Assembly: GCA_963743875.1 (NCBI GenBank)
Contig: CAVURM010000001.1
Location: 1,240,001-1,304,000 of the forward strand
DNA length: 64,000 nt
Reading direction: 5' to 3'
Source: RHKX01 sp963743875
GTDB lineage: Bacteria; Actinomycetota; Thermoleophilia; Solirubrobacterales; 70-9
Shown here one piece after another: positions 1 to 8,260 of this stretch (its first letter is position 1; each line of letters starts with the position of its first letter). Below the pieces are notes generated by a model. That model had not been told where the DNA came from, searched no databases, and worked only from the letters and a program-made list of their open reading frames with translations. Both the position numbers and the translations under genes were made by a program.

Positions 1-1016
1 AGGGCGCAACCGACCAGCACCGACGGTCGGGCGCCGACCTTGTCGAGGATCCGCCCGCCCCACTGGGCCGCGATCACGTAGCCGCCGAAGAAGATTCCGA
101 TGTAGAGCCCGGCGTTGCTGGCGCTGAATCCGAGTGAGATCTGCGAATACATGCTGGCGAAGAGGAACATCGGCACGAATGCGATCGAGATCAGGAAGAG
201 GATCAGGTTGTCGGCGGCGAAGGCCTTGTTGGCGAAGATCCGAACCTGCATCAGCGGATGCTCGGGGGTGTTCAGCTCGACCCGGATGAAGGTGTAGATC
301 AGGATCAGGCCGGCAACGATCGCGCCGATCGTGGCCGGGCTGCCCCAGCCCCAATCGCCGGCCTGTTGCAGGCCAAGTACGAGGAGGCCGATCCCGCCGG
401 CGGCGAGGATCGCGCCCTTGACGTCAAGCGGTGCGGGGCGGCGGGTGTCGTCGGGCTTCGCCAGCAGCGTCAGGATGATCGCCACGATCGCGACCGGAAC
501 GTTGATCCAGAAGATCGAGCGCCAGGTGACCTCGATCAGAAAACCGCCGGCCAGCGGACCGAGGGCAGTCATGCCGCCGGCGATCCCGAAGAAGATGGCC
601 ATCGCCTTGCCACGCTCGTCCTGGGGATAGGAGGCGACGACGATCGCGAGGGCGGCGGGGAACATGAACGCCGCACCGGCACCCTGAACGACGCGGAAGA
701 AGATGAGCCAGGGCTCCGCGAGCGAGCCCTCGGGGGTGGCGCCGCACATCGCCGAGGCGCCGGCGAAGACGCTGATCCCGATCAGAACCATGCGCTTGTG
801 GCCCCAGATGTCGGCGATCCGGCCGCCGAGCGCGAACAGCGCCGCGAGCGAGACCAGGTAAGCGTTGATGACCCACTGCACGGCGGACTCGCTGAGATGA
901 AGGTCCTTCTGCAGCTCCGGAACCGCGATCGCGACGATCGTCTGATCGATGAAGGTCATCGCGACCGCGCAGATCATCGCGGCCAAAGCGAGCCTCTTGT
1001 TGGTTCCCGGGTTCAT
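1..1016 (-). CDS. MFS drug/solute exporter, DHA2-like (C-terminus beyond window)
   Basis: Integral membrane proton-driven exporter. About 338 codons are visible, beginning MNPGTNKRLALAAMICAVAM. TM1 is followed by FIDQTIVAIAVPELQ and then WVINAYLVSLAALFALGGRIADIWG, the loop 2-3 signature of the EmrB/QacA (14-TM) group. Repeated hydrophobic segments follow, with a helix near IFWINVPVAIVAIILTLL. The ATG at 1014-1016 has a GGAGGA ribosome-binding site 4 nt upstream. The gene is divergent from the lipoprotein gene, 78 bp away. Substrate cannot be told; the C-terminal helices lie outside the window. Confidence 0.85.
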   Translation of the reverse strand, partial: MNPGTNKRLALAAMICAVAMTFIDQTIVAIAVPELQKDLHLSESAVQWVINAYLVSLAALFALGGRIADIWGHKRMVLIGISVFAGASAMCGATPEGSLAEPWLIFFRVVQGAGAAFMFPAALAIVVASYPQDERGKAMAIFFGIAGGMTALGPLAGGFLIEVTWRSIFWINVPVAIVAIILTLLAKPDDTRRPAPLDVKGAILAAGGIGLLVLGLQQAGDWGWGSPATIGAIVAGLILIYTFIRVELNTPEHPLMQVRIFANKAFAADNLILFLISIAFVPMFLFASMYSQISLGFSASNAGLYIGIFFGGYVIAAQWGGRILDKVGARPSVLVGCA

Positions 1017-1094
1017 CGAATCCTCCGTGGAGACGTACGCCCCGACATCCGCAGGACGAGCAACTACGTTGCGTTCCGTGAGAGTTCATTGGTA

Positions 1095-1826
1095 ATGCGA
1101 GAAATCCTGCTCATCCCGATCACCCTCGCGGCGGCGGCAATCCTGTCCGGCTGCGGCGGCGGCGATCGGTCCGCCGCCGAACCGACGGCCTCGACCGAGC
1201 AGGCAACGGCTTCGATTCTCGTCGCCGCCCTCGGAGACTCGATCACGGCGGGCGCGCCGATCTGGGACCCGGACGCGGCGATCAGAGCACAGATCGGTGC
1301 GGCCGCCGACGAGCGGAGCCAGTACCAGTACTGGGCGGCCGCGGCCGATCCACGTCTCGAATTCCGCAACTGCGGCATCTCCGGCGAGCGCACCGACCAG
1401 ATCGCGATCCGGCTGGGTCGCTGCGCAGCCGGCGCGGACGCGCTGATCATCCAGGGCGGGATCAACGACATCGCCCAGGGCCGACCGGTTGACGCCGCCG
1501 CCGCCGACCTGCGGGCGATGGTCGAGGCCGGCAAGGAGATGGGGCTCCCGGTGGCGCTGACCGACGTGCTGCCGTGGAACAACGGTCACCCGCGGGCCGA
1601 CGCGTCGGTCGAGGAACTCAATGCCGCGATCGAGCTGATCGGACGCGAGGAGGGCGTCCGGATCCTGGCCTTCCATGACACCCTCGAGGACCCCGACGAG
1701 CCTGGAGTGATGAAGGCCGAGTGGACGATCGACGGCAATCATCCGTCGATCGCCGGCTACAGGCTGCTCGGCGAGCAGGCCTTTGAGCTGCCGTCGGGCC
1801 CTGAGCACCCGTCGTCGGCCCCCTAA
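1095..1826 (+). CDS. SGNH/GDSL-type esterase lipoprotein
   Basis: Predicted secreted lipid-anchored esterase or acyl hydrolase of 243 residues. A lipoprotein signal (MREILLIPITLAAAAILSGC) has lipobox LSGC with the acylated Cys at position 20, then a low-complexity linker. The SGNH blocks are all present: GDSITAG (nucleophile Ser), a Gly in ISGERTDQ, the Asn of GGINDI, and DGNHPS with the C-terminal Asp/His. The ATG at 1095 is chosen because it begins the signal peptide; the reading frame is open far upstream but only as antisense of the MFS gene. Its stop overlaps the convergent SDR stop by 4 nt. Substrate unknown. Confidence 0.85.
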   Translation: MREILLIPITLAAAAILSGCGGGDRSAAEPTASTEQATASILVAALGDSITAGAPIWDPDAAIRAQIGAAADERSQYQYWAAAADPRLEFRNCGISGERTDQIAIRLGRCAAGADALIIQGGINDIAQGRPVDAAAADLRAMVEAGKEMGLPVALTDVLPWNNGHPRADASVEELNAAIELIGREEGVRILAFHDTLEDPDEPGVMKAEWTIDGNHPSIAGYRLLGEQAFELPSGPEHPSSAP

Positions 1827-2668
1827 CGCCGCTCCTCGGCTGGTGGCTCGCCGGACTCGCCCATCTGCATCTGCGGCGGCCAGCTGCCGAACCAGTTGTC
1901 GCGGGCGCCGTCAATGGTCAGGACGGCCCCGCTGAAGAAGTCCCCCGCGGGGCTGGCGAGGTATGCGATCAGCCAGGCCATCTCCTCGGGTCGACCCAGT
2001 CGCCCGAGCGGAATCGTCTTCGGCACCGTCTCGACGACCACGGCCGGGTACTTGGTTCGGAAGACCTCGGTGTCGAACTGACCCGGTGCAATCGCGCAGA
2101 GCTTGATCCCGTACCGCGACCACTCGACCGACAGGGTTCGCATCATGTTCTCGACCGCGGCGCGGGCGGCTCCGGAGTGGACCATGCCCGGCATCCCGTT
2201 GTGCGGGGAGAGGGTGACGCTGAGCACCTTGCCGCCGTTCTGCGGAATGAACGCCTGGGTGGCAGCGGCGTGGGTCATGTTCCACGTGCCCTGGATGTTG
2301 AGCTCGGTCACGGTTCGGAACCCCTTCGCAGAGATCGTCTCCGCCGGGGCGAGAAACTGCCCGCCCGCGTTGTTGACGAGCAGGTCGAGCCGGCCGTGGC
2401 GCTCGAGCAGACCCGCGACCAGTGCGTCGACCGCCTCCTCGTCGCGGATGTCTGCCGCGACGGCGTCCGCCGTTCCCCCAATCGCCTCGATCGCGGCCTT
2501 CGTCTCCTCCAGCGGCTCGACCCGGCGACCGCAGCCGACGACGGTCGCCCCGAGCCTCGCAAGCTCGAGAGCGGTCTCCCGGCCGAGGCCTGAACCAGCT
2601 CCCGAGACGAGGCAGACCGACCCGTCGAGCAGGCCCGGAGCGAAGATCTTCGATGGCTGAGAGATCAT
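1823..2668 (-). CDS. SDR-family oxidoreductase lacking the catalytic Tyr/Lys
   Basis: Short-chain dehydrogenase of 281 residues with a clear nucleotide-binding fold: GAGSGLGRE (TGxxxGxG type), ADIRD, and NNAGG. At the active site the usual YxxxK is replaced: the stretch MVHSGAARAAVENM puts Ser where Tyr should be and Arg where Lys should be. The same region in 2,4-dienoyl-CoA reductases (DECR) also lacks the Tyr, and SVEWSRYGIKLCAIAPG resembles that group, so acyl-CoA-type chemistry is possible. It faces the divergent hydrolase gene. Whether it is an active reductase is uncertain. Confidence 0.85.
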   Translation of the reverse strand: MISQPSKIFAPGLLDGSVCLVSGAGSGLGRETALELARLGATVVGCGRRVEPLEETKAAIEAIGGTADAVAADIRDEEAVDALVAGLLERHGRLDLLVNNAGGQFLAPAETISAKGFRTVTELNIQGTWNMTHAAATQAFIPQNGGKVLSVTLSPHNGMPGMVHSGAARAAVENMMRTLSVEWSRYGIKLCAIAPGQFDTEVFRTKYPAVVVETVPKTIPLGRLGRPEEMAWLIAYLASPAGDFFSGAVLTIDGARDNWFGSWPPQMQMGESGEPPAEERR

Positions 2669-2761
2669 GGGGCCAGCCTATTGCGTTCTCTGCGAGAGCT
2701 TGTGCGAGCGGTTCGCCGAGGCCCGGAGCGACGACGGGCGACGGGTAGCCTCCAGCGCTGG

Positions 2762-3676
2762 ATGAGCAAGCTGAAGGCACAGGCCACACCGCTGGAAGAG
2801 CCGCTGCCCGGCGGCGGCGCGAGCGGCGTCTCGGTCAAGGTGGAGCCGCTGCTCGGGGGCTCCATCCTGGGCCCGAAGCAGTTCTTCGAGAGCAAGGGTG
2901 GACGGTTCGCCAAACTGCGGATGCTCGGCATCGGGACGCCCAAGTCCCGCTGGTGGCTGGTGCCGATCCCGGCCTACCTGATCACGCACCCGACGGCCGG
3001 CCATATCCTCGTGGACACCGCCTTCCACGGGTCGGTCGCGGCCAAGCCGTCCGCAAACCTCGGCAAGTTGGCGGCCCGCTTCGCCCGGCCCAGGATCGAG
3101 CCCGGGCGCGATCTCCCCGCTCAGCTACGCGAGCGCGGGATCGACTCACTCGATCTGGAGACGGTGATCCTCACCCACCTGCATTTCGACCACAGCTCCG
3201 GCATCTCCGAATACCCGAAGGCAACGTTCGTCCTCTCCAAGGCCGAATGGGAAGCCGCCACGACCGACCCTCGGCCGTTCCTGCGCGGGTACCGCCCCTC
3301 CCACTACGACTACCTCTTCGACTACCGGACCGTTGACTTCGACGGTCCGGGGATCGCCTCCTACGCGAGCTTCGGCCGCACCTTCGACCTGTTCGGCGAC
3401 GGCAGCCTGCGACTCGCCTACACCCCCGGGCACTCGGCCGGACACTGCTCGGTGATCGCCCGGCTGCAGGACCGCGACCTCGTGATCGCGGGCGACGCGA
3501 TCTACACGCAGGCCCAGCTCGAGGGCGGGGATCCCCCGCCGCGACCGCTCGACATGCACAACTGGCGTCGCTCGCTGCGGGAGCTCCAGCAGTTCGACCG
3601 GACCTATCCCAAAGCCGAGATCCTCCCCGGCCACGATCCGGAGCGCTGGAAGACGGTGGCGAAGAGCTACGAGTAG
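2762..3676 (+). CDS. Metallo-beta-lactamase-fold hydrolase (lactonase-like)
   Basis: Zinc hydrolase of 304 residues from the ATG at 2762. The metal-binding motif THLHFDHSSG (HxHxDH) is followed by a conserved His in YTPGHSAGH, an Asp in IAGDAIY and a His in LPGHDPE, the full set for a binuclear site. The layout resembles N-acyl-homoserine lactonases and related small lactonases, but substrate is inferred from fold alone. A TTG at 2681 would add 27 residues that look unlike the family. The 3' end overlaps the convergent acyltransferase gene by 10 nt. Confidence 0.85.
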   Translation: MSKLKAQATPLEEPLPGGGASGVSVKVEPLLGGSILGPKQFFESKGGRFAKLRMLGIGTPKSRWWLVPIPAYLITHPTAGHILVDTAFHGSVAAKPSANLGKLAARFARPRIEPGRDLPAQLRERGIDSLDLETVILTHLHFDHSSGISEYPKATFVLSKAEWEAATTDPRPFLRGYRPSHYDYLFDYRTVDFDGPGIASYASFGRTFDLFGDGSLRLAYTPGHSAGHCSVIARLQDRDLVIAGDAIYTQAQLEGGDPPPRPLDMHNWRRSLRELQQFDRTYPKAEILPGHDPERWKTVAKSYE

Positions 3677-4437
3677 CTGGGGGTGCTCGCCGACGGCTCA
3701 CCGTCGCGCAGCCGCTTGATCACGGAGGCGCGGCCGTCTCGCGCGAGCTCTTCGTACATCTCGCGGACGCGGGAGAAGACCTCCCCGGCGACCTCGAGCT
3801 GCTGTTCGCGCGTCGGTGATTGGACGATGTCGAAACTGACCGGCTCGCCGTAGCGGATCGTCACCTTCGGGAAGACGAACTTGCGCCAGCGCCGGATCCC
3901 CTGCGATCCGTGGATCGCGACCGGGACGACCGGAACCCCGGATTCGAGGGCGGCGCGTCCGACCCCGGGCTTGGCCTGCCCCAGCTCACCGGACCGGGAC
4001 CTGCCGCCCTCGCAGTAGATCATCACGCAGCCTCCCCGTTCGAGGATCGCGTGGATCGTCTTGAAGGCCTCCTCGTCGGCGTGGCCGCGGCGGATCGGGA
4101 AGACGCCGCCGTACTTGTAGATCCGGTCGAGGATCCGCGACTGCTTGAACATCTGCGACTTGGCCATGAAGCGGATCTTCCGGCGCAGCCAGACGCCGGC
4201 GAGGAAGTGGTCGTAGTTGGAGAAGTGGTTGGCCGCGAGGATCACCGGACCATCGGCGGGTACGTTGTCGACCTCGATCGATCGGGTCCGGTAGATGGCG
4301 AGCGAGATCGGCGTGGTCACCATCCGAACCAGCTCGTAGACGATGAACGGATCTCGGGTGCGCGAGTACTCATAGAACTCGGTGAAGGTTTCCGCGGGCC
4401 GGGGATCCTTGTAGTTCTGTGGCTTGATCTCGGACAT
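3667..4437 (-). CDS. 1-acyl-sn-glycerol-3-phosphate acyltransferase family (PlsC-like)
   Basis: Membrane-associated acyltransferase of 256 residues, expected to add an acyl chain to a lysophospholipid in phosphatidate synthesis. Block I is NHFSNYD (NHx4D), block II FPIRRG, block III EGGRSRSG, and block IV VPVVPVAIHG. The N-terminal 35 residues contain a weak hydrophobic stretch (VRMVTTPISLAIY). Starts at an ATG 68 bp downstream of the next minus-strand gene. Several paralogues usually exist in actinobacteria, so the exact acceptor is not known. Confidence 0.88.
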   Translation of the reverse strand: MSEIKPQNYKDPRPAETFTEFYEYSRTRDPFIVYELVRMVTTPISLAIYRTRSIEVDNVPADGPVILAANHFSNYDHFLAGVWLRRKIRFMAKSQMFKQSRILDRIYKYGGVFPIRRGHADEEAFKTIHAILERGGCVMIYCEGGRSRSGELGQAKPGVGRAALESGVPVVPVAIHGSQGIRRWRKFVFPKVTIRYGEPVSFDIVQSPTREQQLEVAGEVFSRVREMYEELARDGRASVIKRLRDGEPSASTPSYS

Positions 4438-4505
4438 GGAGAGGTGCGCCGTGGCGTCACCGGTTCCTACCCCCGGGCCGCACAGTGGTTACCGCAAGGC
4501 CCGGG

Positions 4506-5588
4506 TCAGTTGCCGGCCGGGGCGTGCCCCGGATCCGCTTCGTGCTCGCGGAAGAACGCCACCATCGCCGGCGCGTATTCGCCGAAGCGCGGGCAGCGCA
4601 GGCCCGCCGAGGACAGCAATTCGCTCGCCCGACCGGTGTCGTAGCGAACCGGGTGATTGAGGTAGCGGATCGATTCGGCCGGGGTGCCGCCGTAGAAGTC
4701 GCGGACCAGGCGCAACCGCAGGGAAGCGGCAACCACGCGGGGCGGCACCCGGTAGGAGGCCTGCCTGGCCGGGTAGAGGTCGGTCAGCAACCCGAACATC
4801 TCGTGGGAGCTGAGCGGATCGGGGTCGCAGAGGTGAACGGTCTCGCCGATCGCCTCCTCGCTTCGCCCGAGCTCCACCAACGATTCGACGATGAAATCCA
4901 CCGGCACGACATTGAACGGCGTCACTCCCCTGCCGATATTCGCGACCGGCATCCCCCGGGACGCGGTCGCAGCGATGAAGCGAAGCGCGTAGTAGGGGCC
5001 GTCGAACTTCTGCGTCTGCCCGGTCCGCGAATCGCCGACGACGATCGCGGGACGGAAGATCGTGGTCGGCACCTGATCCATCTGCGAGCGGACCCAGACC
5101 TCGGCCTGGAACTTGGTCGACTCGTAGTGGTTCTTGAAGCCTTGCCCGAGGTTCAGCTCGTGCTCGTAGACGACCCCGGTCCGATCGCCCGCGACGTAGG
5201 CCGTGCTGACGTAGTTGAGGCGTTCGAGCCGCTCCGCGGCGCGGCAGAATGCGAGCACGTTGCCGGTGCCCTCCACGTTGACGCGCTGGGCGATGTCGGC
5301 GGGGACCGCGAGGTCGTAGATCGCCGCCAGGTGATGAACCACCGTGACTTCGGCGGCGAGCCGCCGGTACCGGTCCTCGCCGAGACCCAGGTGGGAGTCG
5401 GTGATGTCGCCCGCGAGCACCTCGACCCGCGGACCCGCGTCCAGTTCGGCGGCCGCCTCACGGGCCGAGGGGACCATCCGCGGCTCGACCAGCGCGATCA
5501 CGCGATCGTCGGCGTCCCGATCGAGGAGGGCCGCGACCAGGCGCTTGCCGATGAATCCGGGGAAGCCGGTGACGAGATGGGCCTGCAC
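4506..5588 (-). CDS. Extended SDR / fatty acyl-CoA reductase-like NAD-binding protein
   Basis: Protein of 360 residues starting at GTG. N-terminal Rossmann motif VTGFPGFIG (TGxxGxxG), DITD, HHLAAIYDL, then the catalytic YESTK (YxxxK) with an upstream Ser in NYVSTAYVAG. The overall pattern (NAD-binding 4/male-sterility type) is that of the reductase domain of fatty acyl-CoA reductases and carboxylic acid reductases. It is next to plsC and glpK, so lipid or wax-ester metabolism is plausible but is inference. Confidence 0.8.
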   Translation of the reverse strand: MQAHLVTGFPGFIGKRLVAALLDRDADDRVIALVEPRMVPSAREAAAELDAGPRVEVLAGDITDSHLGLGEDRYRRLAAEVTVVHHLAAIYDLAVPADIAQRVNVEGTGNVLAFCRAAERLERLNYVSTAYVAGDRTGVVYEHELNLGQGFKNHYESTKFQAEVWVRSQMDQVPTTIFRPAIVVGDSRTGQTQKFDGPYYALRFIAATASRGMPVANIGRGVTPFNVVPVDFIVESLVELGRSEEAIGETVHLCDPDPLSSHEMFGLLTDLYPARQASYRVPPRVVAASLRLRLVRDFYGGTPAESIRYLNHPVRYDTGRASELLSSAGLRCPRFGEYAPAMVAFFREHEADPGHAPAGN

Positions 5589-5609
5589 CGCCGGGACCCT
5601 ACTCAGCGC

Positions 5610-7061
5610 TCACGGCCGCGCCCAGCCACGTGAGCGGGCCACGGCCTCGTGCCAGCGGCCGATCAGCGACTCGCGTTCGTCCACCGACATCCGCGGCTCG
5701 TATGCGATTCGCTGTCGCCACATAGCAGCGACCTCCTCGAGATCCCAGAGGCCGGAGGCGATTCCGGCCAGATACGCGGCGCCGAGCGCGGTTGTCTCGG
5801 CGATCTCGGGGACGACCACCGGGGCGCCGAGCATGTCGGCCTGAAACTGCATCAGCCAGGCGTTTCCTACGGCCCCGCCGTCCGCCCGCAACGAACTGAG
5901 CCGCTCCCCGGAAGCCGCCTCCTGGGCCCGGACCGCGTCGACGGTCTGGTAGGCGATCGCCTCCAGGGTGGCACGGGCTATCTGCGCCCTTCCGGTGCCG
6001 CGGGTGAGGCCGATCAGCGTGCCGCGGGCGTACGGATCCCAGTAGGGCGAACCGAGGCCGGTCAGCGCCGGAACGAAGTAGACGTCGTCGTTGCTCGTCA
6101 GCGAGGCGGCCAGCGTCTCGGTCTCGGCGGCGGACTCGATCACCCCGAGCCCGTCCCGCAGCCACTGCACCGCCGAACCGGTTACGAACACCGCCGCCTC
6201 GAGCGCATAGGTCGTCTCGCCGGCCAGCCCCCAAGCGATCGTGCTGAGCAGACCCTCGACCGGATCTGGGGGCTGATCGCCGCTGTTGAGGAGGACGAAG
6301 CTGCCGGTCCCGTAGGTGTTCTTGGCGTCCCCCGGCGCAAGGCAGGCCTGGCCGAAGAGCGCCGCCTGCTGATCGCCGGCGATCCCCGCCACCGGGACCT
6401 CACCGCCGAACTCGCTCGTGACCCCGTATATCTGCGCCGAACCGAGCGGCTCCGGAAGTGACGCAGGATCGACGCCGAGCAGATCGCAGAGCTCCGGATC
6501 CCAGCGGCCCTCCCGGATGTCGAGCAGCATCGTCCGCGAGGCATTGGAGAGGTCGGTGACGTGCACCCCGCAGAGCTTGTGGATGAGCCAGGAATCGACC
6601 GTCCCGAAGCGGGCCCGCTCGGCCCCGTCGACGTTGTGCAGCATCCATTCGATCTTGGTCCCCGAGAAGTAGGGGTCGATGACGAGCCCGGTTCGCTCGC
6701 GGACCAGATCGGTGTGTCCGGCCTCGACGAGTTCCGCGCACCGAGCAGCGGTCCGTCGGTCCTGCCAGACGAGCGCATGGTGGATCGGTTCGCCGGTCAC
6801 GGCGTCCCAGCCGACCACCGTCTCTCGCTGGTTGGTGATCCCGATCGCGGACAGGTCGGAGCCGTCGATTCGGGCATCGGCAAGCGCCTCCCGGCCGACC
6901 TGCCTGGTGACCTCCCAGATCTCGTTCGCGTCATGCTCGACCCAACCGGGCCGGGGGAAGTACTGCGCGAATTCGGAGTAGGAGCGACCGACGATCGAGC
7001 CGTCGCCATCGAAGACGAGGCAGGTGCTCCCGGTCGTTCCCTGGTCGATCGCGAGAATCAC
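5610..7061 (-). CDS. glpK: Glycerol kinase
   Basis: Cytoplasmic FGGY-family kinase of 483 residues that phosphorylates glycerol to sn-glycerol-3-phosphate. Starts at GTG with the ATP-binding AIDQGTTGSTCLVFD, then GWVEHDANEIW, ITNQRET, WQDRRT, the FGGY signature YFSGTKIEWML, GDQQAALFGQ, the adenosine-motif region YGTGSFVLLN and a C-terminal GAAYLAGIASGLW. Length is close to the family norm (about 500). No glpF or glpD is adjacent; the neighbouring PlsC and reductase genes suggest supply of the glycerolipid backbone. Confidence 0.95.
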   Translation of the reverse strand: MILAIDQGTTGSTCLVFDGDGSIVGRSYSEFAQYFPRPGWVEHDANEIWEVTRQVGREALADARIDGSDLSAIGITNQRETVVGWDAVTGEPIHHALVWQDRRTAARCAELVEAGHTDLVRERTGLVIDPYFSGTKIEWMLHNVDGAERARFGTVDSWLIHKLCGVHVTDLSNASRTMLLDIREGRWDPELCDLLGVDPASLPEPLGSAQIYGVTSEFGGEVPVAGIAGDQQAALFGQACLAPGDAKNTYGTGSFVLLNSGDQPPDPVEGLLSTIAWGLAGETTYALEAAVFVTGSAVQWLRDGLGVIESAAETETLAASLTSNDDVYFVPALTGLGSPYWDPYARGTLIGLTRGTGRAQIARATLEAIAYQTVDAVRAQEAASGERLSSLRADGGAVGNAWLMQFQADMLGAPVVVPEIAETTALGAAYLAGIASGLWDLEEVAAMWRQRIAYEPRMSVDERESLIGRWHEAVARSRGWARP

Positions 7062-7073
7062 TGGGCGGTGAGC

Positions 7074-7796
7074 CTATTCGACGGTCGACCGTCGGCGATC
7101 GCGGCGGACGGCGACGAAGTCGCGCAGCTGACGGCCGCGGTGGAGGAAGCCGCCGAGCGTGCGCCCGGTTGCGCGATGGGCCAGGTCGAGCTCGACCTCG
7201 GCGACCCGATAGCCGGCGCGAACGGCGTCGACGGTCATCCCGATCTCCATCCCGTAACGGGGGGCGAACGGGAGCACCTCGGCCAGCACTCGGGCGCTCA
7301 TCGCCCGCTGACCGGAGATCGGCGCCGTGGTCTCGAGGCCGCAGAGATCGTGGATCGCCCTGCGCGCGTAGCCCTTGGCGAACCCCAGACCCCCTCCCAC
7401 CCGGCGCTCAAACGTGGCGATCGCCAGGTCGCAGGTGCCGTCCTCGACCGCCTCGAGCAGCGGGATCAGCCTTCCCGCGGTATCGGCGAGGTCGCCGTCG
7501 CAGAGCAGCACGGTCGTCGCCGGATCCAGGCCCTCGAGGGCGGCGGTCGCGGCGGCGGTCATGTTGCCGCCCTTGCCATGAGGCCTGTTGCGGCCGATCA
7601 CCGTCGCGCCGGCTCCGAGGGCGACGGTCCGCGTGTCGTCGGACGAAGCGTCGTCGGCGACCCACAGTCCGACTCCCGGCGAGGCCGCGGCGAGCGCGCC
7701 CAGGGTGGCCCCGATCCGATCGCCCTCGTCCCGCGCGGCGACGATCGCGATCCGCCGCTTGGTTTCCGGACCCTCTGATTTCGATTCCGCCGTCAC
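7074..7796 (-). CDS. Family 2 glycosyltransferase
   Basis: GT-A fold glycosyltransferase of 240 residues: IAIVAARDEGDRIG at the N-terminus, WVADDASSDDT for nucleotide sugar binding, LLCDGDL as the metal-binding DxD, and the acceptor-loop region GQRAMSARVL. It lacks C-terminal membrane helices, so it resembles soluble GT2 proteins such as glucosyl-3-phosphoglycerate synthases or polyprenyl-phosphate sugar synthases. The GTG start lies 21 bp from the divergent biotin carrier gene; no other good start is visible. Donor and acceptor unknown. Confidence 0.8.
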   Translation of the reverse strand: MTAESKSEGPETKRRIAIVAARDEGDRIGATLGALAAASPGVGLWVADDASSDDTRTVALGAGATVIGRNRPHGKGGNMTAAATAALEGLDPATTVLLCDGDLADTAGRLIPLLEAVEDGTCDLAIATFERRVGGGLGFAKGYARRAIHDLCGLETTAPISGQRAMSARVLAEVLPFAPRYGMEIGMTVDAVRAGYRVAEVELDLAHRATGRTLGGFLHRGRQLRDFVAVRRDRRRSTVE

Positions 7797-7803
7797 CGCC
7801 GAC

Positions 7804-7809
7804 TATTCT
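7804..7809 (+). promoter_or_regulatory. -10 element (TATTCT), leaderless geometry
   Basis: TATTCT ends 8 nt before the GTG of the biotin carrier gene, so transcription would begin at or within a base or two of the start codon. There is no Shine-Dalgarno sequence in the 8-nt gap. Confidence 0.55.
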
Positions 7810-7817
7810 GCCGCCCT

Positions 7818-8030
7818 GTGCCGGACATCCCCGCTCACATCACCGGGACCGTGTGGAAGATCGAGGTCGCGGTCGGCGATCAGGTCGACCTCGACGACAC
7901 CGTGGTGATCCTCGAATCGATGAAGATGGAGATGCCGGTCGAAGCCGAGGACTCGGGCACCGTGACCGAGATTCGCTGCGAGGAGGGCCAGTCGGTCTCC
8001 GAGGGCGAAGTGCTCGTAGTGCTGGGGTAG
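7818..8030 (+). CDS. Stand-alone biotin/lipoyl attachment carrier protein (TB7.3-like)
   Basis: A 70-residue protein made of a single biotinyl domain: two hammerhead half-motifs around the biotinylated lysine in VILESMKMEMPVE (MKM). Very similar in size and layout to the mycobacterial small biotinylated protein TB7.3. It carries no carboxylase domain and no carboxylase gene is adjacent; the nearest is the acyl-CoA carboxylase pair at 12.9-16.5 kb, whose alpha subunit already has its own biotin domain. Its partner enzyme is therefore unknown. Starts at GTG with a leaderless-type promoter. Confidence 0.88.
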   Translation: MPDIPAHITGTVWKIEVAVGDQVDLDDTVVILESMKMEMPVEAEDSGTVTEIRCEEGQSVSEGEVLVVLG

Positions 8031-8039
8031 AATCACCCC

Positions 8040-8104
8040 GGCCAGATGCTCCGCTTCGCGTCCGCTCTGGTCGGACCGTTGGTGTTCCTTGACGGGAAGC
8101 ATGT
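8040..8104 (+). repeat. Post-stop hairpin element, family 1, copy 1
   Basis: Begins 10 nt after the stop codon of the biotin carrier gene. Arms GGCCAGA (8040-8046) and TCTGGTC (8066-8072) enclose the 19-nt loop TGCTCCGCTTCGCGTCCGC. A downstream tail with TTGACGGGAAGCATGT (8089-8104) is shared with copy 2 at 12.8 kb. Confidence 0.8.
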
Positions 8105-8123
8105 GAGTCTGGCCCGTTTTCGT

Positions 8124-8230
8124 GGATCACCCCCGGCGACGGCGAGGGAGTGCGTGACGTTTGTCGGGCTATGGGGCGGCCTTTGCGGATCACCCCTCGG
8201 CGGACCCGCGGGTCAGTGACGTTTTGCGGG
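8124..8230. repeat. Two diverged tandem copies of a 63-bp intergenic repeat
   Basis: GGATCACCCC at 8124 and 8187, and GTGACGTTT at 8153 and 8216, recur with a 63-bp period; the bases between are GC-rich and diverged. Together with the hairpin element before it, this fills the 230 bp between the biotin carrier and VOC genes. No gene is seen here. Confidence 0.65.
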
Positions 8231-8260
8231 TTCCCGCGATGCCCTTCGTCGGAGCCGGGG

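Noticed and set aside
258..1826. Long plus-strand frame continuing upstream of the SGNH lipoprotein
   Set aside because: Before 1095 it is only the antisense of the MFS gene; its residues are Arg/Asp/Gly-rich without any domain.
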